A stretch of 64,000 nucleotides of DNA from an uncultured Collinsella sp. (lineage in GTDB: Bacteria > Actinomycetota > Coriobacteriia > Coriobacteriales > Coriobacteriaceae): positions 22,620 through 86,619 of the forward strand of contig UQIW01000011.1 in assembly GCA_900541235.1 (NCBI GenBank). Reading direction: 5' to 3'. The position numbers were made by a program, and so were the translations under genes. The notes under the pieces are model-generated. The model saw only the letters and a list, made by a program, of their open reading frames with translations. It made no database searches and was not told where the DNA came from. Positions 24,672 through 33,334 of the stretch are shown here, piece after piece (the stretch's first letter is position 1; each line of letters starts with the position of its first letter).

Positions 24672-26075
24672 TTAGGCAGAGGGGAAGGCTTTGGCGAGAC
24701 CGGCGCGCGTCTGCGTGTCGGTCTTTTGGTAGATAGAGCTCAGGTGGCGCTGCACCATGCGCATCGAGATACCGAGCTCCTCGGCGACCTGCTTGAGCGG
24801 GCGTTCATCCTGGGTCACGGCTATGAGCACGTCGACTTCGCGCGGGGTGAGGGCGTGGTTGGCGATGAAGGCCTGGCGCTGCTCCTCGACGGTGGGCGCG
24901 GCGAGCACTTCTTCTGCCAGCTGCTCGCGCTCGCGCTCCTGCTCGGTTTGGGGTAGGCGGAACAGGCCGGCTGCCACGAATGCCGCGCAGGCGGCGACGA
25001 GCAAAACGAGCGCACCGATCATGATGAGGGCAACGTTGCCCGAGGTCACAAGGGCAAGCGAGATGCCCGATGTAGTGAATGCGCATGCATTGTTGGCGGC
25101 GCGTCCCATGCCGGCCCAGAGAGCGGGCGCATGCATGTGCGGTGCCAGCTGTGTAAAGGTGGCGGTAAAGAACGTGACAAAAAAGCCCGAGCTCAGGTAA
25201 AAGACGACAAGGCCCAGGTTGGGATCGGCACCGGCCTCGACGGCCAGGATGGAAATGGTCGAGAGCACGGCAATGCCGAGCATGACAAGCCCCATGTATC
25301 GGCGCTCGGCAAGATCAAAGATAAGACCGGCGGCAAGGCCGCTTGCCGCCAAAAAGAGGCGCGGCCAGGTCTGCACGGCAATGGTGCCGTGGGCGTTGGA
25401 GAGTGTGACCACGTTGTCGAGGGTCGAGAACAAGCAGGCAAGAATCATGACGAGCGCGATGCTCCAGCATGCCTGTTTGGCGAGGGCATGAGAGGGCTCA
25501 ACAAAGGGATTGATGGCGGGGCTGGAGCTCTCGGCAGCCTTTTGGGGAACGACGCTGAGGGCGGAGATGGCGATCGTCGCTGTGCCAAGGACGATGAGCT
25601 CTGCGATACCGCCGCAATTGAGCAGGTTGACGGCGAACTGCATCAGGATGCCCGCGGCATAGGCCGCTCCCGCACCGGTGGCGAGCTTGGGATCATCCTG
25701 AAATGCCAACGAAAAGGCGTGGTGAGTGGCGGCGCCCAGCAGGCCGAGTCCAAAGAACGCCACGCACCCCAGAATCTCGAGGGCAAGCGGGCCCGTGGGG
25801 GACTGGATCTGGGTCAATCCCAGGATGGCGACGGGAACAGCGGCGTTGGCGGCTGCCAATGAGTGGCCTTTGCGCTGTGCGAGCCCGAGCAGCGGCGCAT
25901 ATCCGATAAAGCCGAGTACACTCGCGCCCAGAATAAAGCCCTGTGCGATCACAACGCGTTCGGCACCGGCGAGCAGCCCGACGTTGACGTCGAAGCGAAA
26001 CTCGGCGGCAAGGAAGGCGAAGGTAAACAGTGCGAGTGCCAGAAGCGCGTTGATTTTAGGCTTGCTCAGATTCAA
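24672..26075 (-). CDS. LuxR-family regulator fused to a 12-helix membrane domain
   Basis: 467 residues. About 390 residues hold a dozen hydrophobic segments, starting KINALLALALFTFAFLAAEF. The C-terminal 65 residues are a LuxR-type HTH with ALTPREVDVLIAVTQDERPLKQVAEELGI split by a loop, then MRMVQRHLSSIYQKTDTQTR. The protein probably senses a compound in or across the membrane. Proteins with this layout are abundant in Coriobacteriia. Target genes are unknown; the adjacent surface-protein gene is divergent and is a candidate. Confidence 0.85.
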   Translation of the reverse strand: MNLSKPKINALLALALFTFAFLAAEFRFDVNVGLLAGAERVVIAQGFILGASVLGFIGYAPLLGLAQRKGHSLAAANAAVPVAILGLTQIQSPTGPLALEILGCVAFFGLGLLGAATHHAFSLAFQDDPKLATGAGAAYAAGILMQFAVNLLNCGGIAELIVLGTATIAISALSVVPQKAAESSSPAINPFVEPSHALAKQACWSIALVMILACLFSTLDNVVTLSNAHGTIAVQTWPRLFLAASGLAAGLIFDLAERRYMGLVMLGIAVLSTISILAVEAGADPNLGLVVFYLSSGFFVTFFTATFTQLAPHMHAPALWAGMGRAANNACAFTTSGISLALVTSGNVALIMIGALVLLVAACAAFVAAGLFRLPQTEQEREREQLAEEVLAAPTVEEQRQAFIANHALTPREVDVLIAVTQDERPLKQVAEELGISMRMVQRHLSSIYQKTDTQTRAGLAKAFPSA

Positions 26076-26178
26076 GGACAGTCCTTTGGGTGGACGGAAT
26101 AGTCGTGTCCTCGATTGTAGCGTCCCTGGGACGCGTGTGACGACAACGAAATCATATTGAATTAAACCGCAGGTAGAG

Positions 26179-26206
26179 GCCTAGGTTCGCATCTACGAAC
26201 CTAGGC
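26179..26206. repeat. 11-bp perfect hairpin with an adjacent 'accgcaggtaga' word
   Basis: GCCTAGGTTCG/CGAACCTAGGC with loop catcta. The word aaaccgcaggtaga just before it also occurs in the palindromes at 52969-53621. Confidence 0.65.
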
Positions 26207-26242
26207 ATATGGAGTCATTTGGCACATCTTGGTGGTACAGGA

Positions 26243-26278
26243 CCGCCACAAAGGGGACAGGCACCTTTGTGGCGGTAT
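26243..26278. repeat. 'tgtcccc'-type hairpin D4
   Basis: Arms CCGCCACAAAGG and CCTTTGTGGCGG around ggacaggca, upstream of the surface-protein gene. Same plan as the hairpin at 24628-24668. Confidence 0.7.
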
Positions 26279-26302
26279 GTCCCTACGACCAAGGAGGCCG
26301 TT

Positions 26303-28273
26303 ATGAACGGAAGTCACTTCGATAAGCAAACTCAGCGTGAGCGCACCTGCTCGCTGGTTCACGGTACTTGGCGTTGTGTGGGTGCCAAAATCGCTTGCGC
26401 CGGCGCGTGTGCGCTTATGGTCGGTCAGTTGCTGCTGCCGAGCGTGGCGCTGGCGACGGAATGCGCCGATCCCGCCGCTGGGACGGATGAGGTTGCCGCG
26501 GCTCCGGTGACGCCGACGGTTGCGGAGGATGCGGCCGCAACGACCGCGCCTGCAACCGATGCTGCTCCGGCGGCGCAAGCCACCGCTGAGCCTCAGCAGA
26601 CGGCCCCGACTGGCGCCACCGATGAATCCAACGATGCGGCACCCGCTGAACAAAATACTCCCAGCGACAACGCCGCCACGCCGGCGAATGACGCCATCAT
26701 GCCCCGCGGTGTGACTGATGTTGTTGGCGGCAGCGACGTTAGGGTCAATACGACCGTGGTTTCCCGCTACACGGACTGCGCGCTTCCGAGCAATGTCACA
26801 CTCGAAAAGGGCCAGTCGTATACCTATGATTTTCCCGATGTTGAGGGCGGCATGCCGGATGAGCCGCTCTGCGAACTTGTCGAAACCAAGTACTACCGGG
26901 CCGATGCTGCTTCGGGCACCCTGGCTGAAGTCCAGGACACATCTATGTCCGATGTGACGGCCCGCTTTGAGCCTGTTGGCGATTACATGAGGCTGACGCT
27001 GACCTTTACGGGTGGCGCGGCAGGCGGCTCGTATCGACTCACGCGCAATGAGGCTCTCTATATTGGCACGGCACTGGAGTATACCGGAACTGACTATGAA
27101 GGCAGCTCGACTATCCTCAACGAAACCAGGTACGATTATTACCTCCGCTACGTCATCAAGAGCGAAATTACGCTCGTTGCATCGGAAAACGAAGCCCTCC
27201 ATAACCTGGACGTCAACGACGTGAAGACCGACTACGCGCCCGGCGAGGCGCCGCGCGCGACCGCGACGATCCCCGCTGCTGACGCCGACAAGTACGAGAT
27301 CGCCTATGAGTGCTGGGAAGAGATGGAGCTCGATATGGAATCCGGGGAGTCGGTACCCGTTGCCTTCTGGTATTCCGACCCCGCGAAGTACACGCCGGGC
27401 ATGAAGAAGATTGACCACTTCGAAGAGGGAAAGTTCTACATGTACTCCGTTGAGCTGAGGCTCAAGGGCGACAATACCGTGGCCGATGACTGCAATATGA
27501 ACGTCAACGGTCATTGGGCGCACCACATCAAGACCGTCAACGGCGTCTTCGCGCCAAACGCTGACAATATGCTGTGCGAGCAGCCGATCGACGAATGGCG
27601 GGCCATCGACGTTATCGAGATCAACGGTGCCACGACCACCTTCAAGGCGGGCGATAAGCCGGTCTTTACGGCGAATGTTCCGACGGGCTCCAACTCCCTT
27701 CCTCAGTGTGAGTTCTGGACGGGCAGCGATGGCAGCGAAGTGAACTCTCAGAAGTTCTGGGATCAGAACATCACGAACCACATCGATGCCTTTAAGCCTG
27801 GCGTGACCTATCGCTACGGCATCTACCTTAAGTCGGCGCGCGGCTTCTACTTTACGCCCAACACCAAGCTGGTGATCAACGGCCAGGAGTGCGGCTACCA
27901 GGTCGCGGATAGCGTATCCGATGAGGACAGCGGCTGGATTTACACCCTGTGGCTCAACACCGATCTGACCTTTACGCTTGAAGCCACGCCGACTCCCGAT
28001 CCGCAGCCTACGCCGGATCCCAAGCCGACACCGCAGCCTGAGGTTAAGCCCGAGACCAAGCCCGAAGTGAAGCCCGAGACCAAACCCGCGGCCAAGTCGG
28101 CCACGACAACCGCCACGACCAAGACGGTTGAGAAAACCACGCAGGCCAAGAAGAGCGATGCTGTCCTGGCTACCACGGGGGATACCACCGCGATGACGGT
28201 CGCCGCCCTAGGCATCGCCGGCGCAACCGTCGCCGCCGCCGGCCTCGCCGCGACAAAGCGCCGCAAACGTTAG
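26303..28273 (+). CDS. cell-wall-anchored surface protein, function unknown
   Basis: 656 residues. A long signal peptide (about 1-51, ending SVALA) is followed by an Ala/Thr/Pro-rich region to about 135. A globular part of about 430 residues follows that I do not recognise. It contains several short Tyr-rich, beta-like modules (for example KGQSYTYDFPDVEGG, then KPGVTYRYGIYLKS). A Pro-rich stalk (PTPD, KPE and KPT repeats, about 570-610) leads to an LPxTG-like sorting signal LATTGD at 622, a hydrophobic helix and the tail KRRKR. Start 26303 has AAGGAGG upstream. It is likely sortase-anchored. Confidence 0.82.
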   Translation: MNGSHFDKQTQRERTCSLVHGTWRCVGAKIACAGACALMVGQLLLPSVALATECADPAAGTDEVAAAPVTPTVAEDAAATTAPATDAAPAAQATAEPQQTAPTGATDESNDAAPAEQNTPSDNAATPANDAIMPRGVTDVVGGSDVRVNTTVVSRYTDCALPSNVTLEKGQSYTYDFPDVEGGMPDEPLCELVETKYYRADAASGTLAEVQDTSMSDVTARFEPVGDYMRLTLTFTGGAAGGSYRLTRNEALYIGTALEYTGTDYEGSSTILNETRYDYYLRYVIKSEITLVASENEALHNLDVNDVKTDYAPGEAPRATATIPAADADKYEIAYECWEEMELDMESGESVPVAFWYSDPAKYTPGMKKIDHFEEGKFYMYSVELRLKGDNTVADDCNMNVNGHWAHHIKTVNGVFAPNADNMLCEQPIDEWRAIDVIEINGATTTFKAGDKPVFTANVPTGSNSLPQCEFWTGSDGSEVNSQKFWDQNITNHIDAFKPGVTYRYGIYLKSARGFYFTPNTKLVINGQECGYQVADSVSDEDSGWIYTLWLNTDLTFTLEATPTPDPQPTPDPKPTPQPEVKPETKPEVKPETKPAAKSATTTATTKTVEKTTQAKKSDAVLATTGDTTAMTVAALGIAGATVAAAGLAATKRRKR

Positions 28274-28310
28274 AGCTGGGTGACGGCTCTCGTTCTCGGC
28301 CTCAGCAAAA

Positions 28311-28526
28311 TCTCAATCTGTAACACCAAACTGCCCAAAACGCCTCTAGATGTTACAGATTGAGATGAACCGAATGGCCGCCAATCTAATGTCTCGATCT
28401 GTAACACCAAGCGGGGAATTTGACCTCTAACTGTTACAGATTGAGACAAAGCGGGGGCGGCTGGCACAATATCTCGATCTGCAACAACTACAAGGCTCAA
28501 CGGGCTCCAGGTGTTACAGATTGAGA
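28311..28526. repeat. array A: three 55-bp units of an alternating inverted 15-mer
   Basis: Units at 28311-28365, 28392-28446 and 28472-28526. Each is a left arm tctcRatctgYaaca, exactly 25 interior bases, then the right arm tgttacagattgaga. Gaps between units are 26 and 25 bases. The 15-mer therefore recurs about every 40 bases in alternating orientation. The array lies between the 3' ends of two convergent genes. The same family makes up array B at 43731-44027. Confidence 0.92.
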
Positions 28527-28552
28527 CAAAACGAGCAAGCAAGTCCCAAACC

Positions 28553-28587
28553 ATCACAAAGGTGCCTGTCCCCATCGTGGTGGTTTG
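28553..28587. repeat. 'tgtcccc'-type element D5, inverted
   Basis: Contains aaaggtgcctgtcccc followed by gtggtggt, the reverse complement of the D3 and D4 plan. It lies between array A and the nfn terminator. Confidence 0.6.
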
Positions 28588-28601
28588 GGCGGCCGGCATA
28601 G

Positions 28602-28639
28602 AAAAAGTCCCCGCCGGGCGTGTGCTCGACGGGGACTTT
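28602..28639 (-). terminator. terminator of the nfn operon
   Basis: Stem AAAGTCCCCG/CGGGGACTTT; on the minus strand it is followed by a T run. Confidence 0.85.
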
Positions 28640-28667
28640 GCCGTTTGGTGGCTAGCTCTGTAGGTGA

Positions 28668-30077
28668 TTACTCGCCCAGCAGGCTCTTGGTGATCGAAGC
28701 GGCGGCCTTCTTGCCGGCGCCCATCGCCAGAATGACCGTAGCGGCACCGGTGACGATGTCGCCGCCGGCCCAGATGCGGGGATCGGTGGTCTGGCCGGTC
28801 TCCTCGTCGGCGACGATGTAGCCCCACTTGTTGAGCTCCATCTTGCCACCGATCTTCTTTGCGAAGGGGTTGGCGTTGGTGCCGATAGCCGAGATCGCGA
28901 CATCGCAGGGAATCTCCTCGATGGCGCCCTCGATGGGCACCGGGCGACGACGGCCGGACTCGTCGGGCTCGCCGAGCTCCATCTTCTGGACCTTGACGGC
29001 GCATACGGAGCCGTCCTCGCCAGCGACAAACTCGAGCGGGGAGACGAGCGGCAGAACCTCGACGCCCTCGGCCTTAGCATGGTGCAGCTCGGCGCGACGG
29101 CAGGGCATCTCGTCCTCGGTACGACGGTAGGCGATGATGGCGTGCTCGGCGCCCAGACGCTTGGCGGTACGGACGGCGTCCATAGCCACGTTGCCGCCGC
29201 CAAAGACGACGACGTTCTTGCCGTGCTTGGTGGGGGTGTCGTACTCGGGGAACTTGTTGGCCTTCATCAGGTTCACGCGGGTGAGGTACTCGTTCGCGAA
29301 GAAGACGTTGGGCAGGTTCTCGCCGGGGACGTTGAGGAACTTGGGCAGGCCAGCGCCGGTCGCCACATAGATGGCGTCGAAGCCCTGCTCGAACAGCTCC
29401 TCGGCCGTGGCCATGTTGCCCACGACGGAGTTGTACTCAAACTTGACGCCCATGTCCTCCAGGCCGTCAATCTCGCGCTTGACGACCGCCTTGGGCAGAC
29501 GGAACTCGGGGATGCCGTAGACCAGCACGCCGCCGCCGGTAAAGAAGGCCTCGAAGACGGTGACGTCAAAGCCGTTGCGGGCGAGCTCGCCGGCGCAGGT
29601 GATGCCGGACGGGCCGGAACCGACGACGGCGACCTTCTTGCCGTTCTTGGGAGCCATCTTGGGCGTGGAGGCGAGCTCGGGGCGGTCACCCAGGAAGCGC
29701 TCGAGCTGGCCGATGGCCACGGGCTCGGACTTCTTACCACGGATGCACTTACCCTCGCACTGGTTCTCCTGCGGGCAGACGCGACCGCAGATGGCGGGAA
29801 GCATGGAGTCCTCGCGGATGGTATCGAGAGCGCCGCCGAAGTCCTTCGCGCGGATCTGCTCGATAAAGCGGGGGATGTTGATGTTGACGGGGCAGCCCTC
29901 AACACAGAACGGCTTCTTGCAGTTGAGGCAGCGCTCGGCCTCGGCCAGCGCCATCTCCTCGGTGAAGCCCTTGTCGACGGGGCGGAAGTCGCAGGCGCGC
30001 TCGGCAGCCGGCTCCTCGTTATCGGGGGTGCGGGGCGACTTCATATCGGCAACGAAACGACCGTTAACTAGTGGCAT
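28668..30077 (-). CDS. nfnB: NfnB-like / NADPH-dependent glutamate-synthase-type oxidoreductase
   Basis: Large subunit of an Nfn-type transhydrogenase that couples reduced ferredoxin and NADH to NADP+ reduction. 469 residues. The N-terminus carries cysteine-rich Fe-S segments (CLNCKKPFCVEGCPVN, then CGRVCPQENQCEGKC). Two dinucleotide folds follow: GSGPSGITCAGELARNGFD for FAD and GGGNVAMDAVRTAKRLGA for NADPH. Sequence alone hardly separates NfnB from the homotetrameric glutamate synthase of archaea, but the adjacent NfnA-like gene favours Nfn. Its start overlaps the end of the nfnA gene by 10 bases. Confidence 0.87.
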   Translation of the reverse strand: MPLVNGRFVADMKSPRTPDNEEPAAERACDFRPVDKGFTEEMALAEAERCLNCKKPFCVEGCPVNINIPRFIEQIRAKDFGGALDTIREDSMLPAICGRVCPQENQCEGKCIRGKKSEPVAIGQLERFLGDRPELASTPKMAPKNGKKVAVVGSGPSGITCAGELARNGFDVTVFEAFFTGGGVLVYGIPEFRLPKAVVKREIDGLEDMGVKFEYNSVVGNMATAEELFEQGFDAIYVATGAGLPKFLNVPGENLPNVFFANEYLTRVNLMKANKFPEYDTPTKHGKNVVVFGGGNVAMDAVRTAKRLGAEHAIIAYRRTEDEMPCRRAELHHAKAEGVEVLPLVSPLEFVAGEDGSVCAVKVQKMELGEPDESGRRRPVPIEGAIEEIPCDVAISAIGTNANPFAKKIGGKMELNKWGYIVADEETGQTTDPRIWAGGDIVTGAATVILAMGAGKKAAASITKSLLGE

Positions 30078-30907
30078 GCGCAGCTCTTTTCCTCATAGGC
30101 CTTGAGGGACTCGCCCTCTTCGGAACGGTAAGCGGCCTGGCGGGCACGAAGGTCGTCCCAGTCGACCAGGGTGGCATCGAAGTCGGGGCCGTCGACGCAA
30201 GCGAACTTGGTCACGCCGCCCACCTCGACGCGGCAGCAGCCGCACATACCGGTGCCGTCAACCATGATGGGGTTGAGGGACGCGGTGATGGGGGTGTCGT
30301 ATTTCTGGGCGGTGAGGGTCGAGAACTTCATCATCGGAACGGGGCCGACGCAGAAGACCTGGCTCACGGCCTTGTCCTGCAGCAGGCGCTCCAGCGGAGC
30401 GGTGACAACGCCCTGCTCGCCGTAGGAGCCGTCGTCAGTGGTGATGTGGATGTGGTCCTCGTCGAGGAGCTCGCGGAACTGGTCCTCCATAAGCAGGAGG
30501 TCCTTGGTGCGGGCGCCCATGATGGCGTGCACCTCGTGGCCGGTCTCGACCAGGTGCTTGGCGACCGGGAAGGCAATTGCCAGGCCGACGCCGCCGCCAA
30601 TGACGGCGCAGGGGCCCTCAGCCATCTCGGTGGGAACGCCCAGCGGGCCCACGACGTCGCGCAGCGACTCGCCGACTTCGTAGGTGGAAAGCATCTCGGT
30701 GGTCTTGCCGATCACCATGAAGATGAACTCGACCCAGCCCTCGTCACCGTTCCAGCCGGCCAGGGTAAACGGGACACGCTCGCCCGTCTCGTTGGCGCGA
30801 ACCATGAGGAACTGTCCAGCGTGCGCATGCTTGGCGATTGCAGGCGCTTCGATGCGGAACTTGAACACCTTCTCCGAGAACTGCGTCTTCTCCAGGATCT
30901 TATACAT
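30068..30907 (-). CDS. nfnA: NfnA-like ferredoxin-NADP+ oxidoreductase subunit (PyrK/SudB family)
   Basis: Small FAD and [2Fe-2S] subunit, 279 residues. The FAD-binding barrel includes GERVPFTLAGW; the NAD-binding half has IGGGVGLAIAFPVAK. The C-terminal cluster ligands are in GTGMCGCCRVEVGG and FACVDGPDFD. It is the first gene of the pair. Combined with the ferredoxin-linked Ech hydrogenase at 47226-52882, it fits redox balancing between ferredoxin, NADH and NADPH. Confidence 0.87.
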   Translation of the reverse strand: MYKILEKTQFSEKVFKFRIEAPAIAKHAHAGQFLMVRANETGERVPFTLAGWNGDEGWVEFIFMVIGKTTEMLSTYEVGESLRDVVGPLGVPTEMAEGPCAVIGGGVGLAIAFPVAKHLVETGHEVHAIMGARTKDLLLMEDQFRELLDEDHIHITTDDGSYGEQGVVTAPLERLLQDKAVSQVFCVGPVPMMKFSTLTAQKYDTPITASLNPIMVDGTGMCGCCRVEVGGVTKFACVDGPDFDATLVDWDDLRARQAAYRSEEGESLKAYEEKSCACH

Positions 30908-31236
30908 AGAACCCCTCTCTTGTTAGGGCCGCCGAACCGTGCCTCCACGGAAATGGACGGTAGCCCGAATAAAACCGTACGCGCACAGGCGTTGTGCAGA
31001 CATACGGTGCAAATTATACCCTCATGGACATGTCACTTACGTGTATCTTCGGCGGTTGGGAGCAGGGTTTGTCCACTTTGGCCTACCAAAGGGGGAGAGG
31101 TTTATTTTGGTCGGTTTTATCAGGTAAAACGGCAAATGGGGCCGGCCTCGGGTTGTGATGAGGCCGGCCCCATTTGGGGTGCTATGCATGTATGCCGGCG
31201 CGCGGTTGATTGCGATGCCGCAACTGGGGCGTTTCC
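30908..31236. other. intergenic region upstream of nfnA
   Basis: Carries a perfect minus-strand TATAAT (31013-31018) about 110 bases upstream of the nfnA start, without a clear -35 box. It also holds a half copy of the 47-bp element (31098-31120) and a strong hairpin with arms AAATGGGGCCGGCCTC and GAGGCCGGCCCCATTT (31134-31175), a probable terminator for pth. No gene is seen. Confidence 0.55.
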
Positions 31237-31283
31237 GCAGGTAAAACCTGCCAAAATAAACCTGTTCCTAAATGATAGGTTTT
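31237..31283 (-). repeat. 47-bp element at the pth stop codon
   Basis: Reverse-complement copy of the element at 16052-16098 with few differences. It overlaps two bases of the pth stop codon, as the other copy does at purF. Confidence 0.75.
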
Positions 31284-31911
31284 AGTGCTTGCCGTTGGCG
31301 GAGGCGGCGCCGTTGACATGGTCGCGGGCATAGACCACGCCGTGCACGATCGCCAGACCGGCGGCGTCGGCCGCGCGGGCGCAGGTGTCCTGGAAATCCT
31401 CGGCCTCGCGGGCGCGCAGCTGCTTAAGAACGTAGTCGGCGACGGCCATCTTGCCGGGAGGGTTGCCGATGCCGGTGCGGATGCGGCTGAAGTCGCGGCT
31501 GCCCATCTTGTCGATGATGGAACGCAGGCCGTTGTGACCGGCATGGCCGCCGCCCACCTTAACACGCACGTCGCCGGTGGGAATATCGAGCTCGTCGTGG
31601 ATTACGAGCAGCTCCTCGGCCTTGATCTTGTACTCGCGACAGAGCTTGGAGATGGGGCCGCCCGAGGTATTCATGTACGACTGCGGCTTGACCAGCACAA
31701 TCTGGCGCTTGCCACCCTCTTCCTCAGCATCGTTGATGTTGATGAGCGCGACCTCGGCGCCGGCCTGGTTTTTCCAGTACGTGACGCCGGCCTGACGGGC
31801 CAGCTCGTCGATCGCTTTGAAGCCAGCGTTGTGGCGGGTCTCGGCATATTCCTCGCCAGGGTTGCCAAGCCCGGCAACCATGCGAATCTTAAGCGGCTGT
31901 GCAGCTGCCAT
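31282..31911 (-). CDS. pth: peptidyl-tRNA hydrolase
   Basis: Releases tRNA from prematurely dropped peptidyl-tRNA. 209 residues. Family motifs: GLGNPGEEYAETRHNAGF with the catalytic His, KPQSYMNTSG, HDELDIPTG, and GGGHAGHNGLRSI. It is transcribed in the same direction as prs and glmU, which are separated from it by a long hairpin. Confidence 0.95.
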   Translation of the reverse strand: MAAAQPLKIRMVAGLGNPGEEYAETRHNAGFKAIDELARQAGVTYWKNQAGAEVALININDAEEEGGKRQIVLVKPQSYMNTSGGPISKLCREYKIKAEELLVIHDELDIPTGDVRVKVGGGHAGHNGLRSIIDKMGSRDFSRIRTGIGNPPGKMAVADYVLKQLRAREAEDFQDTCARAADAAGLAIVHGVVYARDHVNGAASANGKH

Positions 31912-32025
31912 GTTTGTCCTCCGTTACGTAAATAGTTCAATCAACGACAAAGGCTACCACGCCCGCCGAAGGCGAGGAAAGGTTGCAGCAAAGTCATTTC
32001 AGAAAACAGCTGCCCCGAGACAGCA

Positions 32026-32130
32026 GGAAGCCCCGGACACGCCGGGAGGGGTTATCAAAGCGAACATCCCGCAGCCGCAAAGCGGCGAGGACGTTCGCGT
32101 GATAACCCCGCAGGCGCGTCCGGGGCTTCC
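32026..32130. repeat. 105-bp nested palindrome between prs and pth
   Basis: Arms GGAAGCCCCGGAC/GTCCGGGGCTTCC (13 bp), GGGGTTATC/GATAACCCC (9 bp), GCGAAC/GTTCGC and a central GCCGC/GCGGC. It lies just downstream of prs on the minus strand and may stop or stabilise the prs transcript. Confidence 0.8.
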
Positions 32131-32153
32131 GGAGGGATGCGAGGGTCGAGCGA

Positions 32154-33140
32154 TTACAGCGCGAAGTCGCCGCCGACGAGCGTGGAGACGGGCTCCTCGT
32201 GGTAAACGGCGGAGATGGCCTGAGCGAACTCCTCGGCGACCGAGATGGTCTTGATCTTGCCGCCGACCTCGACGGGAATGGCGTCGGTGACGAGGCACTC
32301 GACGATCGGGGCGTCGTTCAGACGCTCGATGGCCGGACCGGAGAAGATGCCGTGGGTGGCGCAGACGTAGATGTCGCCAGCGCCCATAGCCTTGAGCTCC
32401 TTGACGTTGGCGCACAGGGTGCCTGCGGTGTCGATCATGTCGTCGTTGATGATGCAGGTCTTGCCCTTGATGTCACCGATGATGCCCATGACCTCGGCGG
32501 CGTTGTGGCGCGGACGGCCCTTGTGGGCGATGGCCAGGTCGCAGCCGAGCATATCGGACAGCTTCTTGGCGGCCTTGGCGCGGCCCACATCGGGGGAGAC
32601 GACAACCAGGTTGTCGGTGTCGAAGTGCATGTCGTTGTAGTACTGGCCAAACAGCGGCAGCGCGGACAGGTGGTTAACCGGGATATCGAAGAAGCCCTGA
32701 ATCTGGCCCTGGTGCAGGTCGAGGGTGATGATGCGGTTGACGCCAGCGCGCTCGAGCAGGTTGGCGACGAGGCGGGCGGTGATGGGCTCGCGCGGGCCGG
32801 CCTTGCGGTCCTGGCGGGCATAGCCGTAGTGGGTGATGACGGCGGTGATGGAGCGGGCGGATGCGCGCTTGGCAGCGTCGGTGGCGATGAGCAGCTCCAT
32901 GAGCATGTCGTTGACGTTGCCGCCGGCCACGGACTGAATCAGGAAGACGTCGGCGCCGCGGACGGTCTCGTCGTAGCGGGCGTAAATCTCACCATTGGCG
33001 AACTGCTTTAGCGTAAGGCCCGAAAGCTCGACCCCAAGGTACTCAGCAATCTTCTGAGCGAGGGGACGGTTGGAGGAACCGGAATACACGCGGATGGACT
33101 TGCGCATATTCTCCGACTTCTCGGGATCATTAATCGGCAT
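32154..33140 (-). CDS. prs: ribose-phosphate pyrophosphokinase (PRPP synthetase)
   Basis: Makes PRPP from ribose 5-phosphate and ATP, feeding PurF and other PRPP users. 328 residues. Motifs: YSGSSNRPLAQKIAEYLG, the flexible loop YGYARQDRKAGPREPI, DLHQGQIQGFFDIPV, and the PRPP-binding DDMIDTAGTL. AAGGAGAAGGG lies upstream of the start. Confidence 0.96.
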   Translation of the reverse strand: MPINDPEKSENMRKSIRVYSGSSNRPLAQKIAEYLGVELSGLTLKQFANGEIYARYDETVRGADVFLIQSVAGGNVNDMLMELLIATDAAKRASARSITAVITHYGYARQDRKAGPREPITARLVANLLERAGVNRIITLDLHQGQIQGFFDIPVNHLSALPLFGQYYNDMHFDTDNLVVVSPDVGRAKAAKKLSDMLGCDLAIAHKGRPRHNAAEVMGIIGDIKGKTCIINDDMIDTAGTLCANVKELKAMGAGDIYVCATHGIFSGPAIERLNDAPIVECLVTDAIPVEVGGKIKTISVAEEFAQAISAVYHEEPVSTLVGGDFAL

Positions 33141-33283
33141 TACCCTTCTCCTTTATACATCGAATGCCATATAGATGCCTTTTTGCATTGTAACCGCGCG
33201 GCGGGGTTTATCGAGTCTTGATAACGTCTTTACCGTCAACGGACACGAACCGACCACTCATCCGGTTGCGCAGGTCACGATAG

Positions 33284-33320
33284 AAAAAGGAGCCGCCCCC
33301 CATGGGAACAGCTCCTTTTG
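33284..33320 (-). terminator. terminator of glmU
   Basis: Stem AAAGGAGC/GCTCCTTT, with a T run on the minus strand. Confidence 0.82.
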
Positions 33321-33334
33321 TGCTTGATAAAACG

